Shown: positions 1 to 5,865, numbered from the stretch's first letter. The stretch: DNA of 7,308 nt from Elusimicrobiota bacterium (GCA_003158755.1 PMLF01000302.1:1-7308), one strand, 5' to 3'. Notes: generated by a model from the letters alone, not told the origin. Made by a program: numbers and translations.

Positions 1-58
1 GAAAACCTTTCTTCTTGTAGAACGAAAACCCGCTTTGCTTGATGTTTTTCTTGAGCAT
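1..58 (-). CDS. Possible 5' end of a hypothetical protein, cut by the window edge
   Basis: Reading leftward from an ATG at 58-56, the frame stays open to the window edge and gives 19 residues beginning MLKKNIKQSGFSF. The start is basic (KK near the N-terminus). I do not recognise a family. Upstream there is only a weak ribosome-binding sequence (AGG about 4 bases before the ATG) and a TATTAT that could be a -10 box at 83-78, with no good -35 at the right distance. The stretch is short and AT-rich, so an open frame of this length could be chance. If real, this gene is divergent from the promoter at 88-117. Confidence 0.25.
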   Translation of the reverse strand, partial: MLKKNIKQSGFSFYKKKGF

Positions 59-87
59 TCCGCCTGTAAATTACCAGATAATAACTT

Positions 88-117
88 TTGACACATACAA
101 TTGCTAGCAGATATAGT
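88..117 (+). promoter_or_regulatory. Putative sigma-70-type promoter
   Basis: A perfect -35 box TTGACA (88-93) is followed after 18 bases by TATAGT (112-117), one mismatch from the -10 consensus. Transcription would begin near 124, giving a short leader that contains the tandem repeat at 123-140 and the ribosome site at 142-147. It points toward the 13-codon ORF and then runs antisense into the exonuclease gene. Support is sequence match only. Confidence 0.5.
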
Positions 118-122
118 ATACA

Positions 123-140
123 CGGATTTACCGGATTTAT
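123..140 (+). repeat. 9-bp tandem repeat in the promoter's initial transcribed region
   Basis: CGGATTTAC (123-131) is followed directly by CGGATTTAT (132-140), differing only in the last base. The pair sits immediately downstream of the -10 box at 112-117, around the expected transcription start. A repressor binding there would block the promoter, so an operator is a reasonable guess, but two copies of a 9-mer could also be slippage. Confidence 0.45.
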
Positions 141-152
141 CAGGAGGCCATC

Positions 153-194
153 ATGTCATTAAGCGACGAAGAAAAAGCGGTCGGCAGAGAATAA
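153..194 (+). CDS. 13-codon ORF with a strong ribosome-binding site; leader peptide or gene remnant
   Basis: An ATG at 153 follows a consensus AGGAGG (142-147) with a 5-base spacer and encodes MSLSDEEKAVGRE before a TAA at 192-194. The signals are as good as those of any gene in the window, yet the reading frame ends at once, and reading past the stop yields only 16 more codons before another stop at 243-245. It could be a leader peptide, a real micropeptide, or the surviving 5' end of a gene whose body was deleted. The acidic sequence looks like an ordinary cytosolic protein N-terminus. No downstream partner gene on this strand exists before 1148. Confidence 0.3.
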   Translation: MSLSDEEKAVGRE

Positions 195-224
195 AACCCG
201 AAACAGGTATCTAATAAGTGGGCA

Positions 225-995
225 CTACCGAAACGTGGCCGCTAGAAAAGTGTGGTCGGAGGGTCTTTCTTTCAGGCGGGGCTCTTTGTCGATCCAAATT
301 TTCTCGAGGCGCTCCACCATCGGTTGAGTCCCCATCATCAGGTCGATCCTCCAGCCTCGATTTTTCTCGACGTTGGAGGCGCGCAGGTAATCCCAAAAGG
401 TGTAGTGGCCGGGCTCTTTTGTTTTCTCGCGGAAAAGGTCCGTCCAGCCTTCCGCGCGAATTTCCTCGAAAGCGGCCCGGACTTTGGGATGGAAACAGAC
501 GTGCTCGGCGTTCCGCTTCGGGTCCCAGAGGTCGATTTCCGTCGGGGCCACGTTCAAGTCGCCCAGCCAAAGGGCGGATTCTCCGGACTTGATCGTCCGA
601 GCGAAGAATTTCTTCAATTCGGCGAAGAATCGAAGCTTCTTTTCGAACTTGGGCGAGTCGGGCATATAGCCCTGGGGCACGTAGGTGTTGACGACGAGCA
701 CGCCGCCCAAGCGGGCCATGAGGAAACGGGCATCTTCTTCGGGGGCCTTCGGCTCCAGCCGGTCGACGACGTCCTCCAGGACTTTCTTCGACACGAAGGC
801 GACGCCGTTGTAGGACTTCTGCCCGCGGAAAACGACCCGCCATCCCTCCTTCTCGAAAGGTTCCAAGGGAAATTGATCGTCGGTGACCTTCGTTTCCTGG
901 AGGGCCAGGAGGTCGGGCGATTCCTTTTTCAGCCAGTCCAGGACGATGGGCAGGCGGGCGCGGAGGGAGTTGCAGTTGAAGGTGGCGATCTTCAT
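225..995 (-). CDS. xth: Exodeoxyribonuclease III / AP endonuclease (Xth/ExoA family)
   Basis: A 256-residue, full-length member of the endonuclease/exonuclease/phosphatase fold family. These Mg2+-dependent cytoplasmic enzymes cut DNA 5' of abasic sites in base excision repair and remove 3'-blocking groups; most also have 3'-5' exonuclease activity. Family motifs appear in order: N-terminal MKIATFNCNS with Asn7, the metal-binding Glu34 in LQETK, the active-site Tyr105 in TYVPQG, Asp146 and Asn148 in GDLNVAPTEID, Asp218 in RIDLMM, and the C-terminal catalytic pair Asp247-His248 in PSDHTF. The ATG at 993-995 gives the canonical family N-terminus although no Shine-Dalgarno is visible before it. 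It is divergent from the sigma gene across 152 bp (996-1147), which otherwise shows only a CCCCGG/CCGGGG inverted repeat at 1101-1121. I found no convincing promoter for it. Its neighbour, a SigR-like sigma, makes an oxidative-damage role plausible, but that is inference. Confidence 0.95.
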   Translation of the reverse strand: MKIATFNCNSLRARLPIVLDWLKKESPDLLALQETKVTDDQFPLEPFEKEGWRVVFRGQKSYNGVAFVSKKVLEDVVDRLEPKAPEEDARFLMARLGGVLVVNTYVPQGYMPDSPKFEKKLRFFAELKKFFARTIKSGESALWLGDLNVAPTEIDLWDPKRNAEHVCFHPKVRAAFEEIRAEGWTDLFREKTKEPGHYTFWDYLRASNVEKNRGWRIDLMMGTQPMVERLEKIWIDKEPRLKERPSDHTFLAATFR

Positions 996-1131
996 TTAGG
1001 ATGAACCGGCGCGGAAGACGAAAAGAAAAAACACGGCGATCGTCCGGGAGGTCCTTTCGCTTGAAATGGTATCACATCTTCCCGGACCTGAAATTTTATA
1101 CCCCGGCCGGCGGGACCGGGGCCGTTGGAAT

Positions 1132-1140
1132 TGCTAGAAT
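1132..1140 (+). promoter_or_regulatory. Putative extended -10 promoter placing the sigma mRNA 5' end at the start codon
   Basis: TGCTAGAAT matches an extended -10 element (TGn followed by TAGAAT, one mismatch from TATAAT) and ends 7 bases before the ATG at 1148. That distance would put the transcription start at or next to the start codon, giving a leaderless mRNA, which fits the lack of a Shine-Dalgarno. No -35 box is seen at the expected place (1112-1117 reads GGGACC). No GGAAC/GTT-type element was found upstream, so autoregulation of the sigma gene is not evident. Confidence 0.35.
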
Positions 1141-1147
1141 TTTGCCT

Positions 1148-1729
1148 ATGGACGCGACGAGGAAGAAGGAATTTCAGGAGAAAGCCCTCCCCCTGATCGA
1201 CGAGCTGTACGGGGCCGCCCTCCGCATGAGCCGGAACCCCCAGGCCGCCGAAGACCTGGTGTCGGAGGCGTTCGCCCGGGCGTGGAAGAACCTGGACCAG
1301 TTCCAGCCGGGAACGAACATGCGGGCGTGGCTGTACCGCATCCTCACCAACGCCTACATCAACAACTACCGGAGAAAGCGAAGGGAACCCGAAAAGATTT
1401 CCGTCGACGCTTATGACAAGGCCGAGGATTTCTACTTATACAACCGCCTGGCGTCCAACGCCGGTGGCGCCTCGCCGGACCCCGTCAAGGTCGCCGTGGA
1501 CCATTTGACCGATGTACACTTCCGGAAAGCCCTGCGCAGCCTGCCGGAAGAATACCGGGCGTCGATCATCCTCTACGACCTGCAGGGGCTCTCCTACCAG
1601 GAAGTCTCCGACGCCCTGGAAGTCCCCATCGGCACCATACGTTCCCGCTTGTCACGGGGGCGGAAAATATTGCAAAAAGCCTTGTGGGACCACGCCCGGG
1701 ACGCCGGTTTGGTCGCGCTGGAGAACTGA
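1148..1729 (+). CDS. ECF RNA polymerase sigma factor, SigR/SigH-like
   Basis: A 193-residue group IV (ECF) sigma factor that directs RNA polymerase to stress promoters. Region 2 spans about residues 12-80, with EDLVSEAFARAW and the promoter-melting segment GTNMRAWLYRILTNAYI; region 4 spans about 124-178, with the helix-turn-helix SYQEVSDALEVP and IGTIRSRLSRGR. The string from GTN through NYRRKRREP closely follows what I recall of actinobacterial SigR/SigH, the thiol-stress sigma factors held by RsrA-type anti-sigma proteins. The frame opens earlier, at 1001, but the 49 extra residues are basic low-complexity sequence with no family match, so the ATG at 1148 is preferred. The protein has no cysteine, so any thiol sensing must lie in a partner. 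It ends two bases before a GTG-started gene that resembles RsrA. Family certain; subgroup likely. Confidence 0.93.
   Translation: MDATRKKEFQEKALPLIDELYGAALRMSRNPQAAEDLVSEAFARAWKNLDQFQPGTNMRAWLYRILTNAYINNYRRKRREPEKISVDAYDKAEDFYLYNRLASNAGGASPDPVKVAVDHLTDVHFRKALRSLPEEYRASIILYDLQGLSYQEVSDALEVPIGTIRSRLSRGRKILQKALWDHARDAGLVALEN
1720..1723 (+). promoter_or_regulatory. Ribosome-binding site fixing the GTG start of the anti-sigma gene
   Basis: GGAG lies 8 bases before the GTG at 1732-1734, inside the last codons of the sigma gene. It selects this GTG over the in-frame ATG at 1684, which would overlap the sigma gene by 46 bases and has no such site. The arrangement supports translational coupling of the two genes. 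Confidence 0.6.
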
Positions 1730-1731
1730 CC

Positions 1732-1959
1732 GTGAACGAAGACCTGATGGGCCTGATCTATGAATTACTGAACCGGAGGGACCTTTCGCCGGAGATGGAA
1801 GGCCGCGTCAAAGAAGAGTTGAAACTCCGCGGCTGCTGCAAGGACCGCATCGAATTCGAACAGCGGGTGCTCCTTCGTTTCCGGGAAGCCACGTCCCACG
1901 GAGGCTGCTGCCCGGATCGGCTCAAGAAAAAAATCCAGTCGCTTTTGGAGGAATTTTGA
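1732..1959 (+). CDS. Small RsrA-like putative anti-sigma factor lacking the HxxxCxxC zinc motif
   Basis: A 75-residue soluble protein with no membrane segment, coded just after the sigma gene. It aligns with the RsrA/ZAS anti-sigma family as I remember it: LIYELLNRRDLSPEMEGRVK matches the first helix pair, and CKDRIEFEQRV (residues 36-46) matches CLRKYGLEQAV at identical spacing, followed by a second Cys-Cys pair (59-60) as in RsrA. The zinc ligands are altered. The His position is Glu, the first Cys of CxxC is Arg, and there is no N-terminal Cys; instead there is a vicinal pair Cys35-Cys36. Four cysteines in two CC pairs remain as possible metal or disulfide sites. Start is GTG with GGAG 8 bases upstream. 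The stop overlaps the next gene's TTG. An anti-sigma role rests on position and weak similarity and is inference; another redox adaptor is possible. Confidence 0.65.
   Translation: MNEDLMGLIYELLNRRDLSPEMEGRVKEELKLRGCCKDRIEFEQRVLLRFREATSHGGCCPDRLKKKIQSLLEEF
1947..1951 (+). promoter_or_regulatory. Ribosome-binding site for the TTG-started glycosyltransferase gene
   Basis: GGAGG sits 4 bases before the TTG at 1956-1958 and supports this rare start, whose last two bases form part of the upstream TGA stop (TTGA overlap). No in-frame ATG occurs until well past the first membrane helix. Confidence 0.6.
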
Positions 1960-3443
1960 TCGGTCCGTTCGTCCACGCGTCGGCCGTCGTCCTGGCCGCG
2001 GTTTCCTTCGCCTTATCGATCCTTCTTTCCCTCTACGCCCTCCATCGGCTGTGGATCTTGTATCTCTATTTCCGCTATTACAAGTTCGCTCCCCCGACGC
2101 CCGCGCCGCCCTTTCCCTCGGAATGGCCCCGCGTCACCGTGCAGCTGCCGATCTTCAACGAGTTGTACGTGGTGGAGAGGTTGTTGGACTCCGTCACCGC
2201 CCTGGACTATCCCGCGGATCGCCTGGAGATTCAGTTGCTGGACGATTCGACCGACGAAACCCGGGCGCTGGCCCGGTCCCTGGTGGAGCGCCACCGCGCC
2301 GCCGGAAGGAACGTTCGCCACCTCCCGCGGAACGACCGGCGGGGGTTCAAGGCGGGCGCCCTGGAAGAAGGCCTCGCGGCGGCCTCCGGCGAGTTCGTGG
2401 CCGTCTTCGACGCGGATTTCCTGCCGCCGGCCGATTTCCTTAAGCGGACGATCCCCCACTTCGTCGACCCGGCGTTGGGTCTGGTTCAAGCGCGCTGGGG
2501 CCACGTCAACGCGGGCTATTCCCTTTTGACGCGCCTCCAATCCCTTTTCCTCGACGGACACTTCATGCTGGAGCACACGGCCCGCAACCGCTCGGGGGCT
2601 TTCTTCAATTTCAACGGGACCGCCGGCGTTTGGCGCCGCCGCGCCATCGACGAATCGGGCGGCTGGTCGGCGGACACCTTGACGGAAGACCTCGACCTTT
2701 CCTATCGCGCCCAGCTGAAAGGCTGGCGCTTCCTTTTCCTGCCCGAACTGGTCTGCCCGGCGGAACTTCCCGTCGATATGCCCGGTTTCCGCAACCAGCA
2801 GCATCGGTGGACCAAGGGAGCGTTCCAGGTGGCCCGCAAGGTGTTGCCGGCGCTGTGGAGGAGCTCCGTCCCCCTCCACGTGAAGGTGGAAGCCACCGCC
2901 CATCTGACGGCCAACGTCGGGTATTGCCTGATCGTCCTTTACACGCTGATGGCCCTGCCGTCCCTTTGGGCCCGGCAGACCCTGGACCTCCCGTCCGCTT
3001 TGTATACCGGAGAGTTCATCCTGTTGGCCACCTCCATCGCTTCTCTCATCCTTTTCTACGCCGTGGCCCATAGGGAAGCCGCGCCCCGAAGGAACTTCGC
3101 CCTCCAGGACATTCCCCTCCTGATGGCCTTCGGCGTGGGCATGGCGTGGAACAACGCCCGGGCGGTCCTGGAAGCGTCGCTCAACATCCCGTCGGATTTC
3201 CGCCGCACCGCCAAGTTCAACATCGTCCGCCACGGCGAGACGTGGGGCGGAAAGCGGTATCGGACGTCCCGGGGCGGACGGGGATTCCTCGAAACCGCTC
3301 TGGCCGGTTACCTCGCCTTGACCTTGGTCTGGTGCGGCCGCGCGGGCCGATGGGCCTTGGTGCCCTTCATCCTCCTCTTCCTGGCCGGTTACCTGGCCGT
3401 GGGCGGCCTGACGCTCGCCCATATCCTGAAAACCAGGGATTGA
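1956..3443 (+). CDS. Membrane processive glycosyltransferase family 2 (cellulose/mannan synthase-like)
   Basis: A 495-residue inner-membrane enzyme expected to polymerise or transfer sugar from UDP- or GDP-sugars. One N-terminal membrane helix (about 8-30) precedes a cytosolic GT-A domain bearing the full motif set: VQLPIFNE (62-69), Asp96-Asp97 in LLDDSTDET, the metal-binding DAD at 152-154, QARWGHVN, FFNFNGTAGVWRR, the catalytic TED at 243-245, and QQHRW at 281-285, the Q-x-x-R-W signature of processive synthases. About four more helices follow (around 318-340, 352-370, 385-400, 445-490). The motif wording is closest to the plant CslA-like/bacterial beta-glycan synthase branch; the product (glucan, mannan or a glycolipid) cannot be told. 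It starts at TTG 1956, overlapping the upstream stop, so it is translationally coupled to the sigma/anti-sigma pair. No PilZ domain or other c-di-GMP module is present, and no outer-membrane export partner is nearby. Confidence 0.93.
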   Translation: MIGPFVHASAVVLAAVSFALSILLSLYALHRLWILYLYFRYYKFAPPTPAPPFPSEWPRVTVQLPIFNELYVVERLLDSVTALDYPADRLEIQLLDDSTDETRALARSLVERHRAAGRNVRHLPRNDRRGFKAGALEEGLAAASGEFVAVFDADFLPPADFLKRTIPHFVDPALGLVQARWGHVNAGYSLLTRLQSLFLDGHFMLEHTARNRSGAFFNFNGTAGVWRRRAIDESGGWSADTLTEDLDLSYRAQLKGWRFLFLPELVCPAELPVDMPGFRNQQHRWTKGAFQVARKVLPALWRSSVPLHVKVEATAHLTANVGYCLIVLYTLMALPSLWARQTLDLPSALYTGEFILLATSIASLILFYAVAHREAAPRRNFALQDIPLLMAFGVGMAWNNARAVLEASLNIPSDFRRTAKFNIVRHGETWGGKRYRTSRGGRGFLETALAGYLALTLVWCGRAGRWALVPFILLFLAGYLAVGGLTLAHILKTRD

Positions 3444-3448
3444 CCGCT

Positions 3449-3473
3449 GGAACTTATTCGAGTCGTCCGCGTT
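3449..3473 (+). promoter_or_regulatory. Putative SigR/SigH-type ECF promoter
   Basis: GGAAC (3449-3453) is followed after 17 bases by GTT (3471-3473, preceded by C), which fits the SigH/SigR consensus of GGAAC/T, 17-18 bases, then GTT. It starts 6 bases after the glycosyltransferase stop, in the gap before the unknown exported protein, and the sigma factor encoded at 1148-1729 is of the type that would recognise it. Transcription would begin near 3480-3483. Evidence is pattern match plus context; a chance hit is possible. Confidence 0.4.
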
Positions 3474-3516
3474 AAATTTCAGTGAAGCCAAATCGTCTTT
3501 TTCCCAGGAGGTTCTC

Positions 3517-3543
3517 ATGGTCGGTCCCGGCTGCGGCTGTTGA
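3517..3543 (+). CDS. 8-residue Cys-containing leader peptide ORF (MVGPGCGC)
   Basis: A consensus AGGAGG (3506-3511) with a 5-base spacer precedes an ATG at 3517 that encodes MVGPGCGC and stops at TGA 3541-3543. It lies between the putative ECF promoter and the terminator at 3562-3600. Codons 3-7 contain CGGTCCC (3522-3528), complementary to GGGACCG (3573-3579) in the terminator's left arm, so translation could influence terminator formation. The two Cys codons (TGC, TGT) near the end suit a cysteine- or thiol-related cue. It is too short to be judged by codon use, and could be a chance ORF behind a chance ribosome site. Confidence 0.35.
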   Translation: MVGPGCGC

Positions 3544-3561
3544 TTTCATTGCATCGTTCGT

Positions 3562-3600
3562 AAAAAGAAACGGGGACCGCGGTCTCCGTTTCTTTTTTTT
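3562..3600 (+). terminator. Strong intrinsic (rho-independent) terminator, possible attenuator
   Basis: Left arm 3564-3578 (AAAGAAACGGGGACC) pairs with right arm 3581-3595 (GGTCTCCGTTTCTTT) with only one G-T wobble, giving a stem of about 14 pairs with a CGCG loop, followed by eight T's at 3593-3600. The A-rich foot could also let it act leftward. It ends 20 bases before the ATG at 3620, so it either closes the sigma/glycosyltransferase operon or regulates read-through into the next gene. The long reading frame passing through it is not taken as coding here. Confidence 0.85.
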
Positions 3601-3619
3601 CCCCCGACGCTGGCTGGCG

Positions 3620-5830
3620 ATGTTTTTATCGGCCGCGATCGTTTTGCCTCCCGCGCTTCCATCGAACGCTCCCGCCGCCGAACCGCCCTCCTTGGACGAA
3701 GTCTTGCCCGCCCCGGCGCTCACCCGGGACCGTCTGCACGCCGCGATCTCCATCGCTTTGAGGGAGGAACCGTCGGTTCCCCTCCCGAACGTAAAGGATG
3801 GAGCGCTCGCCAAAGTCCCCGTCCTGGTTTTTGGTCCTTTCCCGCCCGGCGGAAAGTCTTCCGTGCTTTTGATCGAATCCTCCGACGATCCATCGGCGCA
3901 GGAAGCGCTTCGACGTCTTCTGGCGGCTCTCCCCGGCGACCTCACCGGTTCCTTGTACGGTCCCTCCTTTTTTTCCCCGGGAGCCTTGGGCGCCTTCCTC
4001 GACACGGGCGACGCCGCCCTCCGGCGGTCCGCCGCGGACCTTCTCCTGAAACTTGGGATCCTCTCCGCCCCCGAGCATTGGCTCCTCACCGCCGCCCGCC
4101 CCGTCCGGCTTTCCGGCGTTGAGGATCCTGCGGCGTTTCGCCGCTTCCGCCGCCTCTCCGACCAAGGGGCCCGCGCCGGAGCTTTTGCGATGGAGTATGT
4201 CGAAACGCTGGAGCAAAGCCTGGAACCGGTCGAACAGCGGGCATTCGGTTTGGAACTATGGGCCTTGCAAAGGAACCGGGCCGCCTTCGAGGCCGAAGAG
4301 TTGGACGCGTCCGCTTACATTGAACGTCTCTTGGATCGGGAGGTTCGTCTGGGAGAGGCGGTTCCAGGGTCCACCCGTCAATTGAAGCGCTTGGTGGACT
4401 TGTCCGCTTTTGAGGTTGGTCTGGACTTCGAGGAAGCGCGCCGAGAACGGGACCAATTGATCGAACGTCTTCATCGCCGCGCGGGAGCGCGCGAAGCGGA
4501 CCTGCTTTCGCGCCGGACCGCCGACCTGGCCGAAGGCCGTGTGACGCCCGCCCGGCACGCGCGTTTCCTTTTCGACCAATCGGAGCGGGCGGGAATTCCC
4601 CCGAAAGAATTCCCGGCCTTTTTTCGTTTCTACCGCTACGCGGAACTGGCGGAGGAATTGGACCTCGGCGCTTTGTCCGCCGAGCGACGCCGCCTGGAGG
4701 AAATCCTCTTCGGCCCGGAGAAGAACACCCCGGCGCAAGCGGACTTGGCGCGGCTGGTCCAGAATGTCCACTCCCTCCACCGCGCCTTGGAAAACGGGCT
4801 CGTCCCGGACAACGCGCCTTGGACCGACTGGCGAGAGTTGCCGGAACGGGCCGAAACCTCCGCCGAAGACGTGAACCTGACGGTACCCCGTCCGGCCTTT
4901 CCCTGGCCCCAGGCGCTGGCGGCCTTGGACGCCGCTTCCCGTTCCTTGAAAGAGCGCGCCCCCGCGATGGCGGACGAACTGATTCGACGATCGGAAAGTC
5001 GTCCGGTCGTGTTCCTCTCCCCCCCGGATATCCGAGCGCCTCTTCAGGAGGCTCTCTCGGCGGAAGGAGCGAAGGTCACGCGCCTGATTCCTCTAACGGA
5101 AGAAACGGATGAATTGCCCCCTTCAGCCTTGGAACTGGCCCGCGTCTGGGGCCTGCGGCGCCTGGCTTGGAGCGACGGGGAAACCTCCGCCCGCGCCGTC
5201 ACCGCTCTCTGGGAGAACCTCCTCCTCGTCCTACGGACGGCGAGCAACGACGAAGAGGAGCCTTCTCCGAAACCGAACCGGGAATTCGACCGCCGCTTCC
5301 ACCTTCGCGTCGGGGCCGGGAATCCCCGCCGGTGGCGGGGAGGAGGAGAGATCCGGGTGACGGTTCGCGGGAAATCTCTGCCGACCGTCTCGTTGCTTTG
5401 GCGATGGGTCCCGAAGGATATCGAAGGAAAAATTAGGGGGTTTTACGCGTTGGGCAACGTCGAGGGTCTTGGCTCGGGCCGGCGCTTGTGCTTCCGTCCT
5501 CTCCCGGGCCTTCTCGGACCCTGGCGGTGGGCCCAAGCGCAAGTCCGCGCCGTCCGGGAGGCGACCCGTCGTTTTTTCCGAATGCAAATGAAGGCGACGT
5601 TGCTGGCCGGAGCTTGGATGATCGGTGGAGTGGTTTTGTCCGCTTTCGCCGGAGTCGTCTCCGCCGTTTTGGTGGCCGTCTGGTTGGCCGTCGGGGTGAT
5701 CGTATTGATCGGGGTCGTCGTTTTCGGGAGCGGGGGTCTGGAGCGAGAAAGCTGGAAGGACACCTGGCGGTCGATTCAACGCAAAGCGACCGCTTTTCGA
5801 ATGAAACTTCTAGGACGCTCCAACAAATAG
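3620..5830 (+). CDS. Large hypothetical exported/membrane-anchored protein
   Basis: I do not recognise a family in this 736-residue protein. The chosen ATG gives a hydrophobic start (MFLSAAIVLPPALPSNAPAAE) that reads as a signal peptide with a probable cleavage after NAPA or PAA. The n-region lacks a positive charge, and the residues just upstream are PRRWLA, so an earlier start such as GTG 3482 is not excluded, but that frame runs through the terminator. The middle is Arg/Glu/Leu-rich and mostly helical, with charged heptad-like stretches (around 215-340). A small beta-alpha-beta-like patch (VVFLSPPDI through EGAKVTRLI) follows near residue 465. Near the C-terminus a 45-residue hydrophobic block (659-703) can hold two membrane helices, followed by a basic tail ending LLGRSNK. 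Only one cysteine is evident, near residue 624. Base composition matches its neighbours. Placed between the glycosyltransferase and a convergent operon, it may belong to the stress regulon if the ECF promoter is real. Confidence 0.8.
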   Translation: MFLSAAIVLPPALPSNAPAAEPPSLDEVLPAPALTRDRLHAAISIALREEPSVPLPNVKDGALAKVPVLVFGPFPPGGKSSVLLIESSDDPSAQEALRRLLAALPGDLTGSLYGPSFFSPGALGAFLDTGDAALRRSAADLLLKLGILSAPEHWLLTAARPVRLSGVEDPAAFRRFRRLSDQGARAGAFAMEYVETLEQSLEPVEQRAFGLELWALQRNRAAFEAEELDASAYIERLLDREVRLGEAVPGSTRQLKRLVDLSAFEVGLDFEEARRERDQLIERLHRRAGAREADLLSRRTADLAEGRVTPARHARFLFDQSERAGIPPKEFPAFFRFYRYAELAEELDLGALSAERRRLEEILFGPEKNTPAQADLARLVQNVHSLHRALENGLVPDNAPWTDWRELPERAETSAEDVNLTVPRPAFPWPQALAALDAASRSLKERAPAMADELIRRSESRPVVFLSPPDIRAPLQEALSAEGAKVTRLIPLTEETDELPPSALELARVWGLRRLAWSDGETSARAVTALWENLLLVLRTASNDEEEPSPKPNREFDRRFHLRVGAGNPRRWRGGGEIRVTVRGKSLPTVSLLWRWVPKDIEGKIRGFYALGNVEGLGSGRRLCFRPLPGLLGPWRWAQAQVRAVREATRRFFRMQMKATLLAGAWMIGGVVLSAFAGVVSAVLVAVWLAVGVIVLIGVVVFGSGGLERESWKDTWRSIQRKATAFRMKLLGRSNK

Positions 5831-5849
5831 AACCGGTGGGGGTTCCTGT

Positions 5850-5865
5850 TTCCGGGTTTACGGAA
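5850..5865. other. Small hairpin in the convergent gap
   Basis: TTCCG (5850-5854) and CGGAA (5861-5865) can form a 5-bp stem with a 6-base loop in the 35-bp gap between the converging genes. Neither side has a T-run, so as a terminator it is weak. An AACC/GGTT pair at 5831-5844 also exists. Nothing better is visible in the gap. Confidence 0.2.

Noticed and set aside
252..1004. 250-codon plus-strand open frame opposite the exonuclease
   Set aside because: It mirrors the xth gene, which has every catalytic motif; the antisense product has none.
1001..1147. 49-residue N-terminal extension of the sigma factor
   Set aside because: The residues are basic and non-homologous to ECF sigma factors, which normally begin close to the ATG at 1148.
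2013..3518. 501-codon open frame on the minus strand
   Set aside because: It is fully antisense to the glycosyltransferase, whose motifs are intact; its product is low-complexity Gly/Arg/Gln-rich sequence with no family features. It is a composition shadow.
3541..3543. Reading the leader-peptide TGA as selenocysteine
   Set aside because: Continuing the frame crosses the terminator and gives basic, non-conserved-looking sequence; the following hairpin has the T-tract of a terminator and is not placed or shaped like a SECIS element.
3482..3619. GTG-started N-terminal extension of the 736-residue protein
   Set aside because: No ribosome site precedes the GTG, and the extension is encoded by a near-perfect intrinsic terminator, giving an FFFF run from the T-tract. 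The ATG at 3620 is preferred, though the arginines just before it keep the question open.
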